Source: Gammaproteobacteria bacterium
GTDB lineage: Bacteria > Pseudomonadota > Gammaproteobacteria > SZUA-229
Assembly: GCA_030637945.1 (NCBI GenBank)
Contig: DAOWFN010000139.1
Span: forward strand, 1 to 16,917
Direction: 5' to 3'
DNA length: 16,917 nt
This document shows, one piece after another, positions 7,224 to 13,888 of the stretch. The notes beneath the pieces were generated by a model, which was not told the origin of the DNA, did no database searches, and saw only the letters and a list, made by a program, of their open reading frames with translations. Each line of letters starts with the position of its first letter. The first letter of the stretch is position 1. Position numbers and translations under genes: made by a program.

Positions 7224-7252
7224 TTGATATATCTCATAAATGCAACTAAAAT
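7224..7252 (+). promoter_or_regulatory. sigma70 promoter of the activator gene
   Basis: TTGATA (7224-7229), a 17-base spacer and TAAAAT (7247-7252). The predicted start near 7259 gives a leader of about 52 bases, which contains the proximal palindrome and the AGGAGG. Confidence 0.5.
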
Positions 7253-7275
7253 CTAAATGCGGCTAGAATGACGGA

Positions 7276-7295
7276 ATTGTCATGACAATATGACA
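7276..7295. promoter_or_regulatory. Palindrome over the leader, likely operator (proximal site)
   Basis: ATTGTCATGACAAT (7276-7289) is a perfect 14-base palindrome, and with the next ATGACA (7290-7295) it also forms TGTCAT-N6-ATGACA. It shares the TGTCAT/ATGACA core with the distal site and lies roughly 17-37 bases after the inferred start, a position suited to repression. Confidence 0.55.
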
Positions 7296-7310
7296 GCCAA
7301 AGGAGGCAAT

Positions 7311-8693
7311 ATGCCACATACAAATCGTATCCCTATTAACTTACAAAGCATTATCGACGCCTCTGATAACGGCTTTGTTGTTATCGATAGAAACTACAAT
7401 ATCGTCGCTGCAAATAAGGCATATTGTAACGCTTATGGTGTCTCCGGTGATGAGATTGTCGGCCACAAATGCCACCAGGTCTCACACCATTCCGATGTTC
7501 CCTGTCACTTAAATGGTGAAGACTGCCCACATAAAAAAGTATTTGAGACAAAAGCACCACACCAGGTATTGCATATTCATTACGACCATAATAATGAAGA
7601 AGAACATGTTCGAATCAAAGGCTCTCCCGTATACGGTACCGATGGTGAATTATATCTTGGTGAGGCCGTGTTCCCTATCGCAAAATCAGATGATATGGGT
7701 TGCGATATGCAACGAATGATTGGCACATCCCCCTCTTTTTTAGCATGTGTTGAAGAGATGTCGGCTGCAGCAGCGTCAGACGTCCCCATCCTGCTGAATG
7801 GCGAAAGCGGGGTTGGTAAAGAACTTGCAGCAAAGTTCATTCATAACAAATCCACACGCAGAGCACAGCCATTCGTATCCATTGATTGCGCGTCTATATC
7901 CGAGGGTATTTTTGAAAGTGAATTATTTGGTCATGAACGCGGCGCCTTTACTGGTTGCGTAGGACGTCGCCACGGTCTGATCGAATCTTCTGAGCATGGA
8001 ACATTATTCATGGATGAAATCGGTGAGATACCCCTTGCCTTACAGGGGCGTTTATTACGCGCGCTGGAAACAGGCAATTATCGTCGCTTAGGGGGCCGCG
8101 AAGACCTTCATGTTGATGTCCGTATTATCTGTGCAACACATAATAATCTGCGAATGATGGTTGAACAAGGCACATTTAGAGCTGACCTATACTACCGAAT
8201 TGCCGGTATCTCTGTGACCATTCCACCACTGCGTGAACGCCGCTCTGATATCGCGCCACTGGTTAAAGCTTTGCTCGAAAAAACCAAAGCACAGAATGGT
8301 TCAGCAGGTCGAGCTTCCAAGGAAGCAATGGAAGTTCTACGGGGTTATGATTACCCGGGTAACATTCGTGAATTACATAACATCTTGCAAAAAGCTGTCG
8401 CCATCTCAACAAACGGCCTGGTCACACCTGAGTTATTAAAATTAAATAATTTTACGAATGTCTTTATCAATCCACTTGCCGACAGACGAGCTAGCGGCCG
8501 CGGCCTTAAAGCCAACACGCCCAGCACCAATCGCTCTCTAACTGAAGTTGAGGCGACATATATTGAATCATTATTGCATCAACATGACGGCCACCGTGCA
8601 AAAGTTGCAGAAGAGCTTCGCATCAGTGAACGTACTCTCTACAGAAAACTTAAACAGTATAATTTACAGGATGTAGGTAAACACAGGGCTTGA
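7311..8693 (+). CDS. sigma54-dependent transcriptional activator with Cys/His-rich PAS sensor
   Basis: 460 residues from the ATG at 7311, which has AGGAGG five bases upstream (7301-7306); an in-frame ATG at 7290 lacks such a site and lies inside the palindrome. The N-terminal PAS domain (about residues 10-125) has an unusual cluster C54, H55, H59, H60, C65, C72, H74. The AAA+ domain has Walker A GESGVGKE (164-171), Walker B TLFMDE (231-236), an arginine-finger region RADLYYRI and the sigma54-contacting loop GAFTGC (211-216), where nearly all relatives have GAFTGA. A Fis-type helix-turn-helix ends the protein (EVEATYIESLL to SERTLYRKLK). It is an orphan regulator with no kinase or receiver domain, so the PAS domain is probably the sensor (redox, metal or ligand unknown). 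yccA follows in the same direction behind its own promoter-like region. Targets are unknown. Confidence 0.9.
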   Translation: MPHTNRIPINLQSIIDASDNGFVVIDRNYNIVAANKAYCNAYGVSGDEIVGHKCHQVSHHSDVPCHLNGEDCPHKKVFETKAPHQVLHIHYDHNNEEEHVRIKGSPVYGTDGELYLGEAVFPIAKSDDMGCDMQRMIGTSPSFLACVEEMSAAAASDVPILLNGESGVGKELAAKFIHNKSTRRAQPFVSIDCASISEGIFESELFGHERGAFTGCVGRRHGLIESSEHGTLFMDEIGEIPLALQGRLLRALETGNYRRLGGREDLHVDVRIICATHNNLRMMVEQGTFRADLYYRIAGISVTIPPLRERRSDIAPLVKALLEKTKAQNGSAGRASKEAMEVLRGYDYPGNIRELHNILQKAVAISTNGLVTPELLKLNNFTNVFINPLADRRASGRGLKANTPSTNRSLTEVEATYIESLLHQHDGHRAKVAEELRISERTLYRKLKQYNLQDVGKHRA

Positions 8694-8704
8694 AATTAAA
8701 AAAA

Positions 8705-8829
8705 ATGGCCACACGATATATACGGCATTAAACGTGCAACTTTTTAATGAAATTCGAGTCACATATATGCCTGATTTAATCAGACGAAATATATGTATAA
8801 CAGCAATATAATGCTAAGCTTGTGGCCAT
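8705..8829. repeat. Separated 9-bp inverted repeat around the yccA promoter
   Basis: ATGGCCACA (8705-8713) and TGTGGCCAT (8821-8829) are exact inverted copies 107 bases apart. They bracket the predicted yccA promoter; the right copy would lie just after the start of transcription. This could be an operator pair, but chance cannot be excluded. Confidence 0.35.
8761..8812 (+). promoter_or_regulatory. yccA promoter with nested inverted repeats
   Basis: A perfect TATAAT (8807-8812) has no acceptable -35 box 16-18 bases upstream. Instead that region holds ACATATAT (8761-8768) inverted as ATATATGT (8789-8796), and inside it CTGATTTAATCAG (8771-8783). The centre is at about -40 relative to the inferred start near 8819, where class II activators bind. 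Confidence 0.45.
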
Positions 8830-8859
8830 CCATTATTAATATTGATTAAAGGTAAGAAT

Positions 8860-9519
8860 ATGCAATCATTGTCAACCGCTCGTTCAGAATCACAGATACT
8901 AGCGACCAATAAAGTTTTAAAGAATACCTATGCACTGCTCGCACTGACATTACTGTTTAGTGCCGTGACTGCTGGCATATCTATGTCAATGAATGTACCT
9001 CACTTTGGTCTACTGACATTGGTCGGCTATTTTGCCCTTCTGTTTTTGACCACTAAATTTCGTGACAGTGGGTTGGGCATACTTTTTGTCTTCATGTTGA
9101 CCGGATTCATGGGATTAACATTAGGCCCGATACTGAATGCGTACATGGCTACGACAAACGGCAGCCAACTTATAATGACCGCGCTAGGCGGCACCGGCGC
9201 CATCTTCCTGGCACTCTCTGGCTATGTTCTGACTAGCCGTAAAGACTTCAGCTTCATGGGCGGATTCCTGATGGTTGGCATCCTGGTTGCGTTCCTGGCG
9301 GGTTTAGGTGCATTTGTCTTTAGTATGCCCATACTGTCACTTGCTGTTTCAGGTATGTTCATATTATTGATGTCTGGTATGATTTTGTACCAAACCAGTG
9401 AAATCATTCATGGTGGTGAAACTAACTATATAATGGCAACGGTTACATTGTATATCAGCATCTACAATCTATTCCTGAGCTTGCTTCATATATTGGGTGC
9501 GCTTTCTGGTGATGATTGA
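8860..9519 (+). CDS. yccA: YccA-family Bax inhibitor-1 (BI-1) membrane protein
   Basis: 219 residues from the ATG at 8860 (an AGG lies 7 bases upstream); this is the same length as E. coli YccA. A TTG at 8842 would extend the frame, but without a ribosome site. Seven hydrophobic segments are visible. The sequence follows YccA closely: KVLKNTYALLALTL near the N-terminus, GPILNAYMA, YVLTSRKDFSFMGGFLM, and IIHGGETNYIMATVTLYIS near the C-terminus. In E. coli, YccA is a substrate and modulator of the FtsH membrane protease and protects jammed SecY; the same role is likely here. It is a single gene closed by a strong terminator. Confidence 0.92.
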   Translation: MQSLSTARSESQILATNKVLKNTYALLALTLLFSAVTAGISMSMNVPHFGLLTLVGYFALLFLTTKFRDSGLGILFVFMLTGFMGLTLGPILNAYMATTNGSQLIMTALGGTGAIFLALSGYVLTSRKDFSFMGGFLMVGILVAFLAGLGAFVFSMPILSLAVSGMFILLMSGMILYQTSEIIHGGETNYIMATVTLYISIYNLFLSLLHILGALSGDD

Positions 9520-9543
9520 TCATCGATCTCTTTAGCACTTAAG

Positions 9544-9568
9544 AAGCCTCGTTTATCGAGGCTTTTTT
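9544..9568 (+). terminator. Intrinsic terminator of yccA
   Basis: An 8-bp stem AAGCCTCG (9544-9551) with CGAGGCTT (9557-9564), a 5-base loop and a run of six T (9563-9568), 24 bases after the yccA stop. Confidence 0.92.
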
Positions 9569-9649
9569 ATTGGGTTACTTTTGTTGTTGGTTGCTTAATA
9601 TTTACCTGGTAATTTTATTTGAGTGTTGCGGGTCTCGCCCCGCTGGCGA

Positions 9650-9681
9650 GTTACTCTTTTTCAACAGCTAAAAAGAGTAAC
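9650..9681. repeat. Perfect 12-bp hairpin inside the element
   Basis: GTTACTCTTTTT (9650-9661) pairs with AAAAAGAGTAAC (9670-9681) across an 8-base loop. The motif GTTACT(C)TTTT recurs at 9574, 10098 and (inverted) 10195-10204, so it appears to be a building block of the element. Confidence 0.8.
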
Positions 9682-9732
9682 CAGAAAAAGCCGCCACTAC
9701 AGCTACGCCCCTGCAAAAAGACGCAGGGGTTC

Positions 9733-9830
9733 CCATCTAGGTAGTGCAGTTATCATGTTGTGAAAAAACTCGCAGAAAACGCTCAAACAGTTTTCACAGA
9801 GAGCCCATGATAACTGCACCACCTAGATGG
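9733..9830. repeat. 98-bp near-perfect inverted repeat
   Basis: Arms 9733-9757 and 9806-9830 are 25 bases long with one mismatch. A second stem inside, TGTGAAAA (9759-9766) with TTTTCACA (9791-9798), continues the hairpin towards a loop of about 24 bases. The unit is a self-contained foldback and may be a separate small insertion. Confidence 0.85.
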
Positions 9831-9939
9831 CTTGCTTAAAAGTGGAAGAAAGATCAAAAGAATAAAACAACGCTAATGTAAAACCTGCCTACAACAGTTC
9901 TTGTTTTTGTTTGTTAGATTTATCCTCCCTTTTTGTTTG

Positions 9940-10047
9940 CTGAATGACGCGGTGTTGATAGAGGAAATTTGCCAGGGATGGAAAATTTAGCTCTGTGCGC
10001 CCGGATGGCGCATCAGAGCGACTCGTTGGCAACACTGCGTCATTCAG
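9940..10047. repeat. 108-bp inverted repeat with an inner hairpin
   Basis: Arms 9940-9957 and 10030-10047 (18 bases, one mismatch) begin CTGAATGACGC and end GCGTCATTCAG. Inside, 9990-10019 forms a strong 12-bp hairpin with one bulged base and loop CGGAT. A short reading frame across this stretch is a by-product of the repeats. Confidence 0.8.
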
Positions 10048-10097
10048 GCACCCCGAGCTTTTTTTCGGGGCAAACAGAGTGGGATGGCATTCTTTTG

Positions 10098-10204
10098 GTT
10101 ACTTTTCTTTTGCTATTGACTCAATTTGTCTGGAACAAATTTGAACGAGCTTTGCTCGGCCCGTAGGGTGGATTACAGGGAAGTAATCCATAAAGAAAAG
10201 TAAC
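10098..10204. repeat. Multibranched inverted repeat at the right end of the element
   Basis: GTTACTTTTCTTT (10098-10110) and AAAGAAAAGTAAC (10192-10204) are perfect 13-base inverted copies. They enclose three consecutive small hairpins (10123-10141, 10146-10158, 10169-10190), so single-stranded DNA or RNA here could fold as a closed multibranch structure. The right arm continues into the right terminal repeat. Confidence 0.75.
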
Positions 10205-10276
10205 TCGCCAGCGGGGCGAAACCCGCAATGCCAAATAAAAAGTAAACTGTAAATATCAGCAAACTAAACCAAAAAA

Positions 10277-11629
10277 CTACAACACCTCAACGTCAATAAC
10301 CCAACCATCCTCATTGTCATCTACGGCATATTGCTTAGAGATCCAAAGACCAATAACAGCAATTAATTCGTCATTAAAAAACAACAACGGGAATGTGCCT
10401 CTTTCCCATGGCGGGACGCCTTCCTCCTGCAATAATTTTTTCAGGCTCTGCGAATGTTTTCGCTGTACAGGATGAAAATACTCACCGCCTTTACGAAAGC
10501 AAATTTTTAAGGATTGATTCAGCAATTCTAACTTCAATCCAACACCCGATCTATTAACAGCCGTAAGCTGGATCTTTAACCCTGGCAGGATTAACGGTGA
10601 TACAGGTTTCCAGTCAATTTCATTTATATCACCTGGGTCGACTTTTTTCTTTAACAGGTACAATCTGTTTTGGTATTTTCTATATTCGAAACCTGAGTAA
10701 GCAATGACAGAATTTGCGTCTTGCTGCGCATTAATAATCGTTTTCTCGATCTCCTGCAACAGATTCCGCGTTGGTGAAATTTTAATTTCTTTTAACATCC
10801 AATAACGTAACAGATTAAATAATCGCTCGCTAGACAGTTGTTTTAACGCGGGAATAGAGATGACTGACACAACTTCATAGGCACATAATTTCGATTTGAA
10901 AACAGAAGCTTTTACAACGTTAGCCAGATCGATTGCTGCCATATCCTCCAGCACTCGCATGTTATTTGACTGTAATTCTGCGACTGTGGATAATTGCTTA
11001 CATATTTCCGGCCAACGGTTCTTTAACCGTGGAATGATATCTTCGCGTACATAATTCCTGTCAAACCTTACGTCCTGATTGCTTGGATCCTCAATCCATT
11101 GCAAACCATTTTCCTTTGCAAAATCTTCTATCTCTTGCCTCGAAAATGATAATAGAGGGCGAACGTGCAGGTGATTGCCCAATTGTTTTTTCTCTGGCAT
11201 AGCAGAAAGCCCTGCTGTACTTGCCGTGCGAAAAAGCTGTAACAACAATGTTTCAGCCTGGTCGTTTTGGTGTTGAGCGGTAATCAGGCAATCACCATCT
11301 TGCAGGCTTATGCGCAATGCATCGTAACGTGCATTGCGTGCGGATTCCTCCGGGCTTTGACCATTTTTTTGTTCTGCGTCAACAAATGCCACATCAAGAT
11401 GAACATCTAACTGCTGACAAATATTTTGACAGTGGCTCACCCACTCATCTGCAACACTCTGCAAACCATGATGGACATGTACGGCTCGTACCGGCATCTC
11501 CAGTTTTGCACAGCAATACAACAGCACGTGTGAGTCAACACCACCACTGTATGCGACTACATATTTTGAATTTGTAGAAAGTGGGCATAACGACTCCAGT
11601 ACGGATTGGAATCGTTTAAGAAAAGACAT
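10277..11629 (-). CDS. tilS: tRNA(Ile)-lysidine synthetase
   Basis: A 450-residue cytoplasmic enzyme that converts the wobble cytidine of tRNA-Ile(CAU) to lysidine with ATP, making it read AUA; the gene is normally essential. The N-type ATP pyrophosphatase P-loop SGGVDS is at residues 28-33, followed by the family stretches VHVHHGLQ, AQHQNDQAETLLLQL and RPLLSFSRQEI with WIEDPSNQD. The middle (TilS substrate-binding) and C-terminal (HPVQRKHSQSLKKLLQEEGVPPWER) domains are both present, so it is full length as in E. coli. It follows accA with a 39-base gap and probably shares its transcript, as accA-tilS proximity is common in Gammaproteobacteria. The ribosome site is weak. The palindromic element begins about 20 bases past its stop. 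Confidence 0.96.
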   Translation of the reverse strand: MSFLKRFQSVLESLCPLSTNSKYVVAYSGGVDSHVLLYCCAKLEMPVRAVHVHHGLQSVADEWVSHCQNICQQLDVHLDVAFVDAEQKNGQSPEESARNARYDALRISLQDGDCLITAQHQNDQAETLLLQLFRTASTAGLSAMPEKKQLGNHLHVRPLLSFSRQEIEDFAKENGLQWIEDPSNQDVRFDRNYVREDIIPRLKNRWPEICKQLSTVAELQSNNMRVLEDMAAIDLANVVKASVFKSKLCAYEVVSVISIPALKQLSSERLFNLLRYWMLKEIKISPTRNLLQEIEKTIINAQQDANSVIAYSGFEYRKYQNRLYLLKKKVDPGDINEIDWKPVSPLILPGLKIQLTAVNRSGVGLKLELLNQSLKICFRKGGEYFHPVQRKHSQSLKKLLQEEGVPPWERGTFPLLFFNDELIAVIGLWISKQYAVDDNEDGWVIDVEVL

Positions 11630-11668
11630 GATATTTTAGAGCAGTGAAACCTGGCAGAAAAAAGTAAA

Positions 11669-12637
11669 TTAACTTGCGGGCTCTTCCAACATTTCGCCAT
11701 AAGAAGTTAGACGTTTATATCGCTCTTCAAGAAGTTGTTCCAAACCCATTTTTTCAAATTTTTCCAGGCTGTCGATCAATGCCTGTTTGATATTACGAGC
11801 AGTTTCGTCCACATCACGGTGAGCACTACCCAATGGTTCACGGATGATCTGGTCGATCAAACCAGCCGCTTTCAATTTCTTAGCTGTGATACCCATCGCT
11901 TCTGCAGCTACAGACGCTTTATCGGCACTTTTCCATAAAATTGTGGCGCAACCTTCCGGCGAGATTACCGAGTAAGTACTGTATTCCAGCATCATGACAC
12001 GATCACCGACACCGATAGCAAGCGCACCGCCTGAACCACCCTCGCCTATAACAGTGCAGATAATAGGTGTCTGCAAATCGGCCATTTCAAACAAATTTTT
12101 CGCGATTGCTTCTGACTGATTACGCTCCTCAGCGCCGATGCCGGGATATGCTCCCGGTGTATCGATAAAAGTAATAACAGGGATGCGAAAACGTTCAGCT
12201 AATTTCATTAAACGCAACGCTTTACGGTAACCTTCCGGCCGGGGCATACCGAAGTTACGGCGGATATTTTCTTTCGTGTCACGTCCTTTCTGGTGACCGA
12301 TGACCATCACTGGCATACCATCAAGCCTTGCCAGACCACCGACTAAAGCTGCATCGTCAGCAAAGGCACGATCACCGTGCAATTCCTGGAAGTCAGTAAA
12401 GATGCGATCAATATAATCCAGCGTGTAGGGACGCATCGGATGACGAGCGACTTTTGATGTCTGCCACGAATCCAGTTTATTAAAAATCGTCTTGGTTAAA
12501 GAGCGTGATTTTTCTTCTAACTTGCTTATCTCATCACCGATATTAATTTCTGTATCGTCACCTACATAGCGAAGCTCTTCAATCTTTGCCTCTAACTCCG
12601 CAATGGGCTGCTCAAAATCTAGGTAATTTGGATTCAT
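11669..12637 (-). CDS. accA: Acetyl-CoA carboxylase carboxyltransferase subunit alpha
   Basis: A 322-residue subunit, of normal length, of the carboxyltransferase half of acetyl-CoA carboxylase. With AccD it moves the carboxyl group from biotin (on AccB) to acetyl-CoA, giving malonyl-CoA for fatty acid synthesis. The N-terminus starts with the typical YLDFEQPIAELEAKIEELR coiled helix; the carboxyltransferase domain has RPYTLDYI, FTDFQELHGDRAFADD, GHQKGRDTKENIRRNFGM, IDTPGAYPGIGAEERNQSEA and the glycine-rich GEGGSGGALAIGVGD. CAGG eight bases before the ATG can serve as ribosome site. It lies between truD (114-base gap) and tilS (39-base gap); dnaE, its usual upstream neighbour in enteric bacteria, is not here. 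Confidence 0.98.
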   Translation of the reverse strand: MNPNYLDFEQPIAELEAKIEELRYVGDDTEINIGDEISKLEEKSRSLTKTIFNKLDSWQTSKVARHPMRPYTLDYIDRIFTDFQELHGDRAFADDAALVGGLARLDGMPVMVIGHQKGRDTKENIRRNFGMPRPEGYRKALRLMKLAERFRIPVITFIDTPGAYPGIGAEERNQSEAIAKNLFEMADLQTPIICTVIGEGGSGGALAIGVGDRVMMLEYSTYSVISPEGCATILWKSADKASVAAEAMGITAKKLKAAGLIDQIIREPLGSAHRDVDETARNIKQALIDSLEKFEKMGLEQLLEERYKRLTSYGEMLEEPAS

Positions 12638-12664
12638 GTATCAAACCTGAGTTGAATATAGATG

Positions 12665-12729
12665 AGTATTAAACGTTCTAATCATATTGTTTTTAATACT
12701 ATTTTTAACTTAATTAATGGGTTAATACT
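12665..12729. promoter_or_regulatory. Three copies of AGTATTAA/TTAATACT upstream of accA
   Basis: The 114-base, AT-rich gap between truD and accA contains AGTATTAA (12665-12672), its inverse TTAATACT (12693-12700), and TTAATACT again (12722-12729). Spacing is 20 and 21 bases, about two helical turns each, which suits a regulator binding one face of the DNA. AT-richness makes chance repeats more likely, and no clean -35/-10 pair was seen. Confidence 0.3.
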
Positions 12730-12751
12730 AACATGTTTAGCACATTAATCA

Positions 12752-13888
12752 TTATGCAGGCTCGACTAATTCAGAAAAAATTTCAGCCAGAACCATCGTC
12801 GCATAACTACCAGATGGCAAGCTAAATGAAACAAAAAAATCATCATCCTGACGACAACTTTCCAGTTGTCCGGGAAGGACTCGACATGCTCTGCGCTGAG
12901 CCTGTAATCTGGCAGAAATTAAACCGTCTCGATAAACCGGAAATCGATCAATGATCTGTGATTCAAGCGCTAACGCATCAGCTGCAACCATTACTTCTCC
13001 GTCGCCCCACAACGCGGCCGTCGGGTGAATCTCACCATGGCTCAACCTTTCATCTAGTGCATCGTCCCCATCATCTCTGAAACAGGCGGACTTACCCTCG
13101 AGCATAAAAACATCACCCGGCAATCGTTTATTCCACACATGACGATTGATGCGTTCTGACAATATGCAATTAAATAACCATGAGCGCGCTGTCGATAAAT
13201 AGATACTGCGTTTATGCTTTGGCAACCGATATCCCGGCCTTGAAAAAAGCTTCACAGCCTGATCCAGATTATTGTAATTACGACCGAAGCGCTGCGCACC
13301 AAAATAATTAGGCACACCCTCTTGTGCGATCAGCTTACAGCGCCGATGTAATAACTCGATTTTCTCATCACCAGTATCACTTAATTCACGAAGCGTAATT
13401 TTAAAGTGATTGCTTTTAAGCGCACCCCGTTGTAATTTTCTATTGTGACGAAAACACTGTAAAACCTGTACTCTTTCACTTGAACCATCAATTGTCGTAT
13501 CAGACTCAAATCTGTCCCAGTCAGGCGTTGGCTTTCCAGGCAATTGCACACTAAACCATTGTGATGTCACAGCGTGCCGATCTTTCAACCCCGCATATGC
13601 AACAGCCATTTTTTTCACACCACAGTAAGTCGCCAACTGTTGTGCCAACCAATCAGTATTACAACCCTGTTTTTTTATATACAACCAGCAATGCTCTCCC
13701 TCGCCACTAAACTCAACGGGAATGTGTTCTTCGACAATAAAATCTTCAACCTGTGTTTTTAGCTTCGCTGACACATCCAAAGATTGATAAACTCGCGCAA
13801 AAGAATAATCTTTATCAATGATCATGTTACCCATTTCTTCCCAGTCACAAAAAATTTCGTCAAACGCCAGATGATAAAATTGACTCAT
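12752..13888 (-). CDS. truD: tRNA pseudouridine(13) synthase TruD
   Basis: 378 residues. It isomerises U13 of tRNA-Glu to pseudouridine in the cytoplasm. The catalytic aspartate is D103 in the family motif AGLKDRHAVTSQWFSV. Also visible are EDFIVEE (49-55), the SGEGEH stretch, RFGRN in the middle, and a TRUD insertion domain. Compared with E. coli TruD there are about 20 extra residues at the N-terminus before the conserved core; Met19 or Met22 (13834 or 13825) would give a more usual start and remove the overlap with the divergent gene. The ATG at 13888 has AGAAAGA upstream and is kept, with this doubt. The stop is followed by 114 bases and then accA. Confidence 0.95.
   Translation of the reverse strand: MSQFYHLAFDEIFCDWEEMGNMIIDKDYSFARVYQSLDVSAKLKTQVEDFIVEEHIPVEFSGEGEHCWLYIKKQGCNTDWLAQQLATYCGVKKMAVAYAGLKDRHAVTSQWFSVQLPGKPTPDWDRFESDTTIDGSSERVQVLQCFRHNRKLQRGALKSNHFKITLRELSDTGDEKIELLHRRCKLIAQEGVPNYFGAQRFGRNYNNLDQAVKLFSRPGYRLPKHKRSIYLSTARSWLFNCILSERINRHVWNKRLPGDVFMLEGKSACFRDDGDDALDERLSHGEIHPTAALWGDGEVMVAADALALESQIIDRFPVYRDGLISARLQAQRRACRVLPGQLESCRQDDDFFVSFSLPSGSYATMVLAEIFSELVEPA

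Larger units (their letters stand above)
9598..10256. repeat. Palindrome-rich, MITE-like intergenic element with long terminal inverted repeats
   Basis: About 660 bases without a credible gene. The ends are imperfect inverted copies: 9598-9658 matches the reverse complement of 10198-10256, starting ATATTTAC, running through TTTTATTTG and then a nearly identical stretch of about 30 bases (TGCGGG to GGCGAGTTACT, one mismatch). Between them are many hairpins, given separately where large; smaller ones are 9708-9729 (CCCCTGC/GCAGGGG), 9990-10019 (GCTCTGTGCGCC pairing with GGCGCA and CAGAGC across one bulged base), 10051-10070 (CCCCGA/TCGGGG), 10123-10141, 10146-10158 and 10169-10190. No transposase is encoded. 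It looks like a non-autonomous mobile or REP/MITE-type element, perhaps several nested insertions. Target-site duplications could not be identified. Confidence 0.7.

Noticed and set aside
8694..8859. A sigma54 (-24/-12) promoter upstream of yccA as a target of the activator
   Set aside because: No GG-N10-GC arrangement close to TGGCAC-N5-TTGC was found by eye in this gap; a TATAAT box fits better.
9969..10166. 65-codon frame within the palindromic element
   Set aside because: It runs straight through several hairpins and half of a terminal repeat, has no ribosome site and no recognisable protein features; it is a by-product of the repeats.
9598..10256. CRISPR array or integron attC cluster
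   Set aside because: The repeats are inverted hairpins of differing size and sequence without regular spacers, and there are no cas or integrase genes.
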